A stretch of DNA of 13,052 bases from JBGOUV01 sp041477815 (GTDB lineage: Bacteria; Acidobacteriota; Terriglobia; Bryobacterales; JACQDG01), in NCBI GenBank assembly GCA_041477815.1, contig JBGOUV010000183.1, positions 1 to 13,052 of the forward strand. The letters are read 5' to 3'. Every line of letters starts with the position of its first letter. Within the stretch, counting starts at the first letter, position 1. This document shows, piece by piece, positions 7,136 to 13,052 of the stretch. The position numbers were made by a program, and so were the translations under genes. The notes under the pieces were generated by a model. That model searched no databases. It saw only the letters and a program-made list of their open reading frames with translations, and was not told the DNA's origin.

Positions 7136-8572
7136 ATGCTCGGCAGAGTTCTGATAACCCTGGTCCTCGGCGCCGCACTTGCGGCCCAGGTAAAGCTCGG
7201 TCCCCTCACCCTCACCGGTAGCCTGCGCACCCGCGTGGAGGCCTGGGACTGGTTCCAGGGCGACGGCGAAAACACCTATGCCTACCCTGGGACCATTCTG
7301 CGCCTCGGCTTAGGCCGGCAGAAGCCCCACTACGACTGGCAGATCGAGCTGGCCGCCCCCGTCCTATTGGGCCTGCCCGACAACGCCATCGCCCCCGGCG
7401 CCCAGGGCCAGCTCGGCCTGGGCGCGACCTACTTCGCCGCCAACGACCGCTTGCGTAACAGCGCCATGGTCTTCGCCAAGCAGGCCTTTGTCCGCTTCAA
7501 GAACCTCGGCGGCAAGGAGGCCCACAGTCTCCGCCTGGGCCGCTTCGAGTTCGTGGACGGCACGGAAGTCGTCCCCAAGAATCCCACGCTGGCCGCCCTC
7601 CAGCGCGATCGTATCAGCCACCGTCTGCTGGGCAACTTCGTGTGGTCCCACGCCGGCCGCTCCCTGGACGGCGTGCACTATGTATTCAATACTGCCAAGA
7701 CCAACCTCACCTTCGTCGGCGCTCAACCGACCCGCGGGGTTTTCCAGACCGACGGCTGGGGTCACCTCAACATCGCCATCGGGTACCTGGCCCTCACCCG
7801 TCCCGTCGCCTGGAACCAGCGCCAGACCGGCGAGTGGCGTCTGTTCGCCCTGCACTACCACGACTGGCGAGACGTCCTCAAGACCGACAACCGCGCCACG
7901 GCCCTGCGCCGCGCCGATCACGGCAACCTCCGTGTCGCTACCTTCGGCGGCCACTACCTCCACAGCCTCGACACCAGCGCCGGCACATTTGACCTGCTTG
8001 TTTGGGGCGCTCTCCAGACCGGCCGCTGGGGAACCCTGAACCATCGCGCCGGGGCCGGCTCCCTGGAGGGAGGCTACCAGCCGGCCGCCCTCCGCCGCCT
8101 GAAACCCTGGGTCCGCGCCGGGTATCTCTACGGCTCGGGAGACGACAACCCGTCCGACCAGACCCACCGTACGTTCTTCCAGGTGCTGCCCACCCCCCGC
8201 TGGTACGCCCGCTTTCCTTTCTACAACCTGATGAACAACCAGGACATCTACAGTGCGCTCTACCTCCGGCCGCACAAAAGCTTCACGGTGCGGACCGAGT
8301 TCCACTCGCTCCGCCTGGCCAACCGCGATGACCTCTGGTACCAGGGCGGGGGCGCCTTCCAACCCTGGACCTTTGGCTACACGGGACGGCCCTCCGGCGG
8401 CAACCGCGGGCTCGCCAGCCTTTGGGAATCGAGCGCCGACTACCAGGTCAACCCCCACGTCGGCGTCGGCATTTATTTTGCCAACGCCCAGGGGAAACTT
8501 GTCCCTGCCGGCATCTACCCCGAGGGTCGCGATGCCCGTCTCGGCTACCTGGAGTTGAACTATCGCTTTTGA
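7136..8572 (+). CDS. Outer-membrane beta-barrel protein, alginate-export-like
   Basis: A 478-residue protein with an N-terminal signal peptide (residues 1-17, hydrophobic LITLVLGAALAA core ending in Q). The mature protein is rich in alternating aromatic/polar strands (for example VEAWDWF, WQIELAAP, WRLFALHYHDW, FTVRTEFHSL) and ends LELNYRF, a C-terminal phenylalanine typical of BAM-inserted outer-membrane barrels. The length and the early RTRVEAWDWF segment resemble the alginate-export family (PF13372 type), members of which are anion-selective porins. It starts 12 bases after the Nfn gene, with only a weak AGGGCCAGG ribosome-binding region, and ends 11 bases before the octaheme cytochrome gene, so it is surely cotranscribed with it. 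The likely job is passage of a small anion (for example nitrite) or another cytochrome substrate across the outer membrane. That substrate is inferred from context only. Confidence 0.8.
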   Translation: MLGRVLITLVLGAALAAQVKLGPLTLTGSLRTRVEAWDWFQGDGENTYAYPGTILRLGLGRQKPHYDWQIELAAPVLLGLPDNAIAPGAQGQLGLGATYFAANDRLRNSAMVFAKQAFVRFKNLGGKEAHSLRLGRFEFVDGTEVVPKNPTLAALQRDRISHRLLGNFVWSHAGRSLDGVHYVFNTAKTNLTFVGAQPTRGVFQTDGWGHLNIAIGYLALTRPVAWNQRQTGEWRLFALHYHDWRDVLKTDNRATALRRADHGNLRVATFGGHYLHSLDTSAGTFDLLVWGALQTGRWGTLNHRAGAGSLEGGYQPAALRRLKPWVRAGYLYGSGDDNPSDQTHRTFFQVLPTPRWYARFPFYNLMNNQDIYSALYLRPHKSFTVRTEFHSLRLANRDDLWYQGGGAFQPWTFGYTGRPSGGNRGLASLWESSADYQVNPHVGVGIYFANAQGKLVPAGIYPEGRDARLGYLELNYRF

Positions 8573-8583
8573 AAGGAAGGCCT

Positions 8584-9972
8584 ATGAAGTGGTCCCCGTT
8601 GTTTCTGATCGCCGTCTCTGTATCTGCCCAAGTCGGCAGGGAAAGCCAAACCTGCATCGCCTGCCACCAAGCCTCTTCACCGGGCATCGTGGGTCAGTGG
8701 AAACAGAGCAAGCACGCGACCTCCTCAGTCGGCTGCTTCGAGTGCCACCAGGCCGAAAAGGGAGACAAGGATGGCTTCCAACATAACGGCTTCCTTATTG
8801 CGACGATCGTCTCCCCCAAGGACTGCTCCCAGTGTCACGAAAAGGAGGTTCGCGAGTTTCAGGCCAGCCACCACTCCGAGGCCGCCAAGATTTTGGGCAG
8901 CTTGGACAACGTCCTGGCGGAAGTGGTGGAGGGCAATATGAAACCCGACTCCCCCGCCGCCGTGAGCGGCTGCTGGCAGTGTCACGGCTCAGAAGTCAAG
9001 GTCCTGGCCAGCGGACGCCTCGACGCCACCACCTGGCCCAACACCGGCATGGGCCGCCTCAACCCCGACGGGTCCAAAGGCTCCTGCTCGGCCTGCCACC
9101 TGCGCCACAACTTCAGCCGGGCGCAGGCCCGCATGCCCGAAAACTGCGGGCGCTGCCACATGGGTCCCGACCATCCCCAGATCGAGGTCTATACCGAATC
9201 CAAGCACGGCATCGCCTTCGCCGCCAACCGCACCCGCTATGAGCCGCTGATGGAAAAGGCCGACTGGATCCCCGGCCGCGACTACGAGCAGGGCCCCACT
9301 TGCTCCACCTGCCACATGAGCGCGACCCGTGACCTTCCCACCACCCACGACGTCGGATCCCGCATCTCCTGGACCCTCCGCCCACCCATCTCCGAAAAGA
9401 TCGACGCCGCCGCCCTGGCCGCCGGCAAGAAGGTGAAGCCCTGGGCCGAGCGTCGCGCCGAAATGCAAAACGTCTGCGGCTCCTGCCACGCCGCCGGCTG
9501 GGTTACCAACTGGTATCAGCAGTTCGACAACTCGGTCGGTCTCTACAACGACAAGTTCGGCCGCCCGGCCACCAAGCTCTACCAGATGACTCGCGAAGCC
9601 GGCCTCATCACCCCCGACATCGACTTCGACGACGAGCTCGAGTTTACCTATTACTTCCTGTGGCACCACGAAGGCCGCCGCGCCCGCCACGGCGCCGCCA
9701 TGATGGGCCCCGACTATACCCAGTGGCATGGCAACTACGAGGTCGCCCACCGCTTCTACATGGAGTTCGTCCCCCAGCTCCGGGAAATCCTGCGCCAGGC
9801 GCTGGCGTCACCGGACACGGCCAAGAAAGCCTCCGCCCAAAAAGTCCAGGCGGAGTTGGACCAGGTCCTGGCCTCCGACATGCACCGCTGGTTCCTCGGC
9901 AAGATGACCCCCGCCGAGCGCGCCGCCCGCAAGAAGGCGGCGGAGGAATTTAAGAAGCGCTACGCCCAGTGA
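8584..9972 (+). CDS. Octaheme cytochrome c, hydroxylamine oxidoreductase family
   Basis: A 462-residue exported multiheme cytochrome. After a signal peptide (about residues 1-16) it has eight CXXCH heme sites: residues 24, 51, 81, 130, 168, 188, 240 and 298 (first Cys). The heme-free C-terminal third contains HHEGRRARHGAAMMGPDYTQWHG (361-383), which resembles the helical region of HAO-family proteins that follows the last heme. All proximal sites are CXXCH, with no CXXCK, which separates it from NrfA and octaheme nitrite reductases. Y378 lies in the region where true HAO carries its heme-crosslinking tyrosine, but whether it aligns is not decided. There is no membrane anchor, so it is a soluble periplasmic protein. 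Family members oxidise hydroxylamine or reduce nitrite, NO or hydroxylamine. An open frame extends from 8422, but the ATG at 8584 is chosen for its AAAGGAAGG site and signal peptide. It is the last gene of the operon; no quinol dehydrogenase or small cytochrome partner is in the window. Confidence 0.88.
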   Translation: MKWSPLFLIAVSVSAQVGRESQTCIACHQASSPGIVGQWKQSKHATSSVGCFECHQAEKGDKDGFQHNGFLIATIVSPKDCSQCHEKEVREFQASHHSEAAKILGSLDNVLAEVVEGNMKPDSPAAVSGCWQCHGSEVKVLASGRLDATTWPNTGMGRLNPDGSKGSCSACHLRHNFSRAQARMPENCGRCHMGPDHPQIEVYTESKHGIAFAANRTRYEPLMEKADWIPGRDYEQGPTCSTCHMSATRDLPTTHDVGSRISWTLRPPISEKIDAAALAAGKKVKPWAERRAEMQNVCGSCHAAGWVTNWYQQFDNSVGLYNDKFGRPATKLYQMTREAGLITPDIDFDDELEFTYYFLWHHEGRRARHGAAMMGPDYTQWHGNYEVAHRFYMEFVPQLREILRQALASPDTAKKASAQKVQAELDQVLASDMHRWFLGKMTPAERAARKKAAEEFKKRYAQ

Positions 9973-10037
9973 GCGACAGCACCGAACCGCAACGCATAAG
10001 GGAGCGGATGATTCAGACAACACGCCCTCCCCTCCCC

Positions 10038-10141
10038 TGTAAACGTGGGGCGGCCCCCCCCCGGCCTGCCGAATTCCAGTAGATGCACAAAGCCGGCCAG
10101 GGGGCCGCCTGCGGCCCCGGGTGGGCCGCCCCACATTTGCA
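10038..10141. repeat. 104-bp palindromic element with 19-bp terminal inverted repeats (MITE/REP-like)
   Basis: The arms 10038-10056 and 10123-10141 are inverted copies matching at 17 of 19 positions (arm pattern TGYAAAYGTGGGGCGGCCC); both differences are C/T transitions. Inside the element, 10101-10118 is a perfect 8-base hairpin (GGGGCCGC, two-base loop, GCGGCCCC). The element fills much of the 205-base gap between the convergent cytochrome operon and the DUF3106 operon. No clear target-site duplication flanks it. It could be a non-autonomous mobile element, a REP-type repeat, or act as a bidirectional terminator, though no T-tract is present. No coding function is supported. Confidence 0.6.
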
Positions 10142-10177
10142 TCCATCGTTGTGGCCCTGCCGGGCCAAGTGGAACTC

Positions 10178-10774
10178 TTACGGTCGCGGTTCGGTGGGTC
10201 CCCCGTCCCGGTCCGGCGCCAACTCCACGAGTTCCCGCAACAGCTCCCTCTCCCCCTCGCTAAACTTCCCCCGAAACTCTTCGCTCTCCATCCGCACCTT
10301 GCGCTCTTCCGGCGTCGACTCCCGGAGATGCCGGACCTCCCGCCGCAACTCCTGCCGCCGCTCCACCGACTGCTCGTTCCACTTCCGAAAGAGCGCCCGC
10401 GCCCGCTCCTGCTGCTCGGGCGTCAACCGCCGGAACAGCCCGTACCGCTCCCGCAAGGCCTCCCGCCGGGCCGGCGGCAGCCTATTGAACTCCTCCAGCC
10501 GCCGCTGGATGTTCTCCTGATGCTGGGGAGGCAGCGACTGGAACTGGGGATTGTCGTGCATGAACTCCCGCTGCTCCTCGGGCGAGAGCGTCATCAGTTG
10601 CTCGACCAGGTTCTGCCGCCCCGCTGCCGCCGGCGCCTTGCGCCCCGGCCCTGGGAACGGCCGGCCCCGCATCCCCGGACCGAGCGGCCCGCCCAGACGC
10701 TGGGGCGCCCCGAAGGCCGTCCAACCTGCCCCCAGCGCCAGCGCTACCATCGCCCAGGTGTTGCGGCGTCGCAT
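10178..10774 (-). CDS. DUF3106-like exported helical protein
   Basis: A 198-residue protein with an N-terminal signal-like segment (MRRRNTW, then a hydrophobic core to about residue 22), a proline/glycine-rich linker (24-50) and a long, charged, Arg/Glu/Gln-rich helical region. That region repeats motifs of the type LSPEEQREFM (63-72), LPPQHQENI (81-89) and LTPEQQERARALF (117-129), the pattern of DUF3106 and reminiscent of the LTxxQ motifs of CpxP/Spy periplasmic proteins. It is probably periplasmic. The ATG at 10774 is chosen because it shares one base with the anti-sigma stop (TGATG) and follows AAGGGAAG. As last gene of a sigma / anti-sigma operon it may be a periplasmic sensor or chaperone that feeds the anti-sigma factor, by analogy with other ECF systems. 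This is inference; assignment to DUF3106 is by pattern only. Confidence 0.75.
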   Translation of the reverse strand: MRRRNTWAMVALALGAGWTAFGAPQRLGGPLGPGMRGRPFPGPGRKAPAAAGRQNLVEQLMTLSPEEQREFMHDNPQFQSLPPQHQENIQRRLEEFNRLPPARREALRERYGLFRRLTPEQQERARALFRKWNEQSVERRQELRREVRHLRESTPEERKVRMESEEFRGKFSEGERELLRELVELAPDRDGGPTEPRP

Positions 10775-11244
10775 CACAGCTTCCCTTCTTGGTCCTCCAC
10801 CGGCAGGATCTCGAACTCGCTCAACATCCGAATGTCGTCCAGCGTCGCCTCGATTTGCCGGACGTCTTCCCGGTCGAGCGCCTGCACGGTTATGGCCGGT
10901 TCCTCGACCGGCAGATCCCGTCCCGGCTGCACCACCACCGCCGCCACCAGCAGTACCCCCGCCAGCGCCGCCGGGAAGGCCGGCTGCAGCGGGCGGAGCA
11001 GGCGTAAGAGCCAGTCCAGCGGCGCCCAGAACGAAGTTTTCCCGATCCGCGTGAACAGCCGCCGGTCGAACCCCGCCGACACCTCCGGAGCCTCCCAGCC
11101 GTCCATCGCCCGCCACAAGGCCTGCTGTTCCAGGTAGGCCTGGGAGCACGTCGGGCATACCCATAGATGGCTCTCCACCTCCGCACTCAAACTCGGCCGG
11201 CCCGACTGTGCGATGATCCACTCCACTACCGCTTGGCAATTCAT
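10774..11244 (-). CDS. Zinc-finger (ZAS/zf-HC2) anti-sigma factor
   Basis: A 156-residue single-span membrane protein. The N-terminus carries the zinc-binding anti-sigma signature: C3, then H26-x3-C30-x2-C33 (HLWVCPTC). Such a domain binds the cognate ECF sigma factor in the cytoplasm. One transmembrane helix is visible at about residues 86-106 (AFPAALAGVLLVAAVVV), followed by a roughly 50-residue acidic periplasmic domain (VRQIEATLDDIRMLSEFEILP). The ATG at 11244 overlaps the sigma stop by four bases (ATGA) and has a good GAGGGAAGGG site. Coupled translation would keep sigma and anti-sigma in balance. The signal that releases the sigma factor is not evident. The exported protein encoded next may be involved. 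Confidence 0.83.
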   Translation of the reverse strand: MNCQAVVEWIIAQSGRPSLSAEVESHLWVCPTCSQAYLEQQALWRAMDGWEAPEVSAGFDRRLFTRIGKTSFWAPLDWLLRLLRPLQPAFPAALAGVLLVAAVVVQPGRDLPVEEPAITVQALDREDVRQIEATLDDIRMLSEFEILPVEDQEGKL

Positions 11245-11858
11245 GACGCCCTTCCCTCAGCCAAATGGCTCAGCCGGGCCCGCAACGTCTCATAGGCCCG
11301 GAAAAGTAACGACTTCACCGCCGACGCCGAACACCCCAGCACGGCGGCGATCTGCAGATAATCCATTTCTTGATACTTATGCATCAGTACGGCAGCCCGC
11401 TGCTTGTCCGGCAGTCCGGTCACCGCCCGTCTCACTTCCTCCAGCCGCGCCTCCGCCAGCATCTCCTGCTCCCGGTTCCTGCGGTGGTCCCTCACCTGGA
11501 TGGCGCCGGCCTCCCGGTCCGTCTCGTCCAGGCTTTCCTGGCCCCGCTCGTTCCGGTGGTCCCGGATCGAGTTTAGCGCCAGGTGGGTGGCGATGCGGAA
11601 CAGCCAGGTGGTAAACTTCGCCGTCGGCTCATAGCTCCCCCGCGACCGGTACACCCGGAAAAACACCTCCTGCGCCAACTCTTCGGCCACCCCCTGGTTC
11701 TGCACCATCCGGTAGAGATAGCTCACCACCGCATGCCGATACTTCTCCAGGAGCATCTCGAAGCTGGCCTCGTCGCCCTCCTTCACACGAAGCATCAACT
11801 CGGCATCGTGCTCGAGAGCCGCCACGGCTTCCATATCCTTGTAAACACCTGAAGACAT
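11241..11858 (-). CDS. ECF (RpoE-like) RNA polymerase sigma factor
   Basis: A 205-residue sigma-70 family factor of the extracytoplasmic-function group. Region 2 spans about residues 29-100 (core LLEKYRHAVVSYLYRMV, then AEELAQEVFFRVYR and the -10-binding segment FTTWLFRIATHLALNSIRD). A charged, Arg/Glu-rich linker follows (101-135), then region 4 at about 140-197 (LPDKQRAAVLMHKYQEMDYLQIAAVLGCSASAVKSLLFRAYETLR), whose helix-turn-helix reads the -35 element. It lacks regions 1.1 and 3, as ECF factors do. The ATG at 11858 shares one base with the thpR stop (TAATG) and has no good Shine-Dalgarno, so it depends on coupling; an alternative ATG at 11834 has AAGG close by. It is followed by its anti-sigma partner. 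The target regulon cannot be read from this window. Confidence 0.93.
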   Translation of the reverse strand: MSSGVYKDMEAVAALEHDAELMLRVKEGDEASFEMLLEKYRHAVVSYLYRMVQNQGVAEELAQEVFFRVYRSRGSYEPTAKFTTWLFRIATHLALNSIRDHRNERGQESLDETDREAGAIQVRDHRRNREQEMLAEARLEEVRRAVTGLPDKQRAAVLMHKYQEMDYLQIAAVLGCSASAVKSLLFRAYETLRARLSHLAEGRAS

Positions 11859-12409
11859 TAAAAAGTTTTGCCGAACTCCCCGATTCTGGAATACACCGAT
11901 CCGCCCGGCGCGGGTTGGCTGCGGTAGAGGTAAAACCGGTCCGGCTGGAACGTCCCGAACTCCTGAGAATCCAGGGTCTTAACGGCCTGGCGGAGCCTTT
12001 CCAGCGGGGCGCGGTCCTCGATCCGGGCCAGCGTCAAGTGGGGGGAGTAGGGGCGTCGCTCCGCCGGTATCCCCAGTGCCGTCAAGGCCTTATCGATCCG
12101 GCCGGCTAATTCCCCCAGCTCGGGGCCGGCCTCGACCCCCACCCAAAGCACCCGAGGCGCCCTTTCGTTCGGGAAGAACCCAGATCCGCGCAGCCGCACG
12201 TCGAACGGTCCGGGCCACTCGACAGCCCGGAGCCCGGCCTCCAGTGGGGGCAGGTCCTTCTCCGGATACTCGCCGATAAACTTCAGTGTGAGATGCAGGT
12301 TTTCCGGCCGGGTCCAGCGCAGCCGCGCCTCCGGCCGCAGCCGCTCCAGCAGGCGCACCAGGTTCTGGTGGACCTCCGGGGAAGGGTCGACCGCCGTGAA
12401 CAACCGCAT
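11858..12409 (-). CDS. thpR: RNA 2',3'-cyclic phosphodiesterase (2H phosphoesterase)
   Basis: A 183-residue cytoplasmic 2H-family enzyme, close to the usual ThpR length. It starts MRLFTAVD, like other ThpR/LigT proteins. The two catalytic HxTx motifs are intact: H39-L-T41-L (ENLHLTLKFIGE) and H124-L-T126-L (SPHLTLARI). ThpR opens 2',3'-cyclic phosphates on RNA ends to 2'-phosphates and can ligate tRNA halves in vitro. The ATG at 12409 has only a weak GGGGTGG site before it. Its stop codon overlaps the ECF sigma start by one base, so it heads a four-gene transcript with sigma, anti-sigma and a DUF3106-like protein. Why an RNA-end enzyme leads a sigma operon is not clear. It diverges from vapBC across an 87-base gap. 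Confidence 0.93.
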   Translation of the reverse strand: MRLFTAVDPSPEVHQNLVRLLERLRPEARLRWTRPENLHLTLKFIGEYPEKDLPPLEAGLRAVEWPGPFDVRLRGSGFFPNERAPRVLWVGVEAGPELGELAGRIDKALTALGIPAERRPYSPHLTLARIEDRAPLERLRQAVKTLDSQEFGTFQPDRFYLYRSQPAPGGSVYSRIGEFGKTF

Positions 12410-12452
12410 CCACCCCTAGTATGACCTGGATTGGACCATGAGGAGGCTGGCG

Positions 12453-12495
12453 ATTCCAGTTTGGAATGTGTATAATAATCTGCTGGGATACACAT
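12453..12495 (+). promoter_or_regulatory. vapBC promoter with two candidate operator palindromes
   Basis: A consensus -10 box, TATAAT (12471-12476), lies 20 bases before the vapB ATG; the -35 region is poor (TGGCGA at 12448-12453). Two inverted repeats frame it: ATTCCA-GTT-TGGAAT (12453-12458/12462-12467), just upstream of the -10, and ATGTGTAT-N14-ATACACAT (12466-12473/12488-12495), whose left arm covers the start of the -10. This is the usual position for VapBC autorepression sites. Binding itself is inference. Confidence 0.6.
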
Positions 12496-12496
12496 C

Positions 12497-12691
12497 ATGC
12501 GGACGAATATCGTAATTGACGATAAGCTGATGCGGGACACGCTTCGAGCCACCGGCCTGAACAGCAAGCGCGAGGCCGTTGAAACGGCGTTGCGGACCTT
12601 GCTACGCCTGAGTAAGCAGGGAGAGATCCGCCGGCTCCGCGGCAAACTGGACTGGCAAGGTGATCTCCACGCCATGAGGAGCGACCGTTGA
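12497..12691 (+). CDS. vapB: VapB family antitoxin
   Basis: A 64-residue antitoxin of the VapB family. The N-terminus (MRTNIVIDDKLMRDTLRATG) forms the short beta strand and ribbon-helix-helix-like DNA-binding domain typical of this family (PF09957 type), followed by the helix KREAVETALRTLLRL. The C-terminal tail (GKLDWQGDLHAMRSDR) is the disordered part expected to wrap into the VapC active site. The ATG has only a weak TGGGA upstream. The stop overlaps the VapC TTG start, so the pair is translationally coupled. The palindromes and the -10 box before it fit autorepression by the VapBC complex. Length and motif pattern are normal for the family, and no defect is seen. Confidence 0.88.
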   Translation: MRTNIVIDDKLMRDTLRATGLNSKREAVETALRTLLRLSKQGEIRRLRGKLDWQGDLHAMRSDR

Positions 12692-13052
12692 TTCTGGTCG
12701 ACTCCAGCGTGTGGATCGATTACTTCCAGGGTACGATCACGGCGCAGACGGAGAAACTCGACAAGCTGCTGGGCCACGAGCCCTTGGCCATCGGTGACTT
12801 AATTCTGACGGAGGTCCTGCAAGGCTTCGCTGCAGAACGCGACTTCAACGAAGCCCGGAAAATGCTGAGGTCGTTGCTGGTCGTAGAGTTGGGCGGACAG
12901 GAAATCGCGATTCAAGCGGCGAAGAATTTCCGGGCATTGCGCGTCCTCGGCGTCACCGTTGGCAAGACCATCGATACAGTGATTGCCACCCGATGCATCG
13001 AGAGTGGGTACGACTTGCTGCACCACGACCGGGATTTTGATCCGTTCGCCAA
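12688..13052 (+). CDS. vapC: VapC PIN-domain ribonuclease toxin (partial, TTG start)
   Basis: The reading frame opens at a TTG (12688-12690) overlapping the vapB stop (TTGA) and runs off the window end after about 121 codons. The full protein is probably only some 10-20 residues longer. It shows the PIN-domain pattern: D5 in ILVDSSVWIDYF, E42 in LILTEVLQGF, D96 in GKTIDTVIATRC, and D114/D116 in LLHHDRDFDPF. These acidic residues hold the Mg2+/Mn2+ for RNA cleavage, typically of tRNA or rRNA, and all are present, so the toxin looks active. The TTG start is accepted because no ATG or GTG lies near, the residues right after it are the conserved beta strand of PIN toxins, and four-base stop/start overlaps are usual in vapBC pairs. 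Confidence 0.92.
   Translation, partial: MILVDSSVWIDYFQGTITAQTEKLDKLLGHEPLAIGDLILTEVLQGFAAERDFNEARKMLRSLLVVELGGQEIAIQAAKNFRALRVLGVTVGKTIDTVIATRCIESGYDLLHHDRDFDPFA

Noticed and set aside
7364..8458. 364-codon minus-strand frame opposite the outer-membrane barrel gene
   Set aside because: Low-complexity Gly/Val/Ala/Glu composition with no motif, lying wholly within a gene with signal peptide and barrel features on the other strand.
10101..10118. The inner GC hairpin considered as a CRISPR repeat or a tRNA/ncRNA arm
   Set aside because: It is a single copy in the window, with no regularly spaced repeats or spacers and no cloverleaf pairing. It fits better as the inner part of the 104-bp inverted-repeat element.

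Overview
This is a GC-rich bacterial chromosome segment with 14 well-supported genes, one probable 41-residue membrane microprotein and several regulatory or repeat elements. The gene content points to a Gram-negative bacterium: an outer-membrane barrel, periplasmic multiheme cytochrome, Tat-exported Gfo/Idh/MocA oxidoreductase, secreted S9 peptidase, and a DUF3106-type periplasmic protein beside an ECF sigma/anti-sigma pair. This mixture is common in Acidobacteriota (Bryobacterales/Solibacter-like). That placement is inference from gene style; no marker gene is present.

Left part (1-3938): a small GlsB/YeaQ-type membrane protein on the plus strand overlaps tail-to-tail with a secreted S9 prolyl-oligopeptidase-type peptidase on the minus strand. 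Behind the peptidase lie a Tat-signal Gfo/Idh/MocA oxidoreductase and, just upstream of that, a probable 41-aa single-span membrane protein.

Central part (4025-9972, plus strand): the most interesting block is a tight five-gene operon. It encodes a hemerythrin-like protein, the large (NfnL/GltA-like) and small (NfnS/SudB-like) subunits of a flavin/Fe-S NAD(P)H:ferredoxin transhydrogenase, an alginate-export-type outer-membrane barrel, and an exported octaheme cytochrome c of the hydroxylamine oxidoreductase family. The small Nfn subunit carries an extra C-terminal module with two copies of the same four-cysteine motif (CxxC-x8-C-x7-C), and an in-frame ATG with a strong ribosome-binding site sits exactly at the module's start. 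Together the genes suggest a nitrogen-oxide (NO, hydroxylamine or nitrite) handling system. The physiological reaction is inference.

Right part (9973-12409, minus strand): after a 104-bp element with 19-bp terminal inverted repeats and an inner GC-rich hairpin come four genes with overlapping stops and starts, read right to left: thpR (RNA 2',3'-cyclic phosphodiesterase), an ECF sigma factor, its zinc-finger anti-sigma factor, and a DUF3106-like exported helical protein. This looks like an envelope-stress type regulon head.

Right edge (12497-13052, plus strand): a VapBC toxin-antitoxin pair, with a near-perfect -10 box lying inside two inverted repeats that look like the autoregulatory operator. 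VapC starts at TTG and is cut by the window end.
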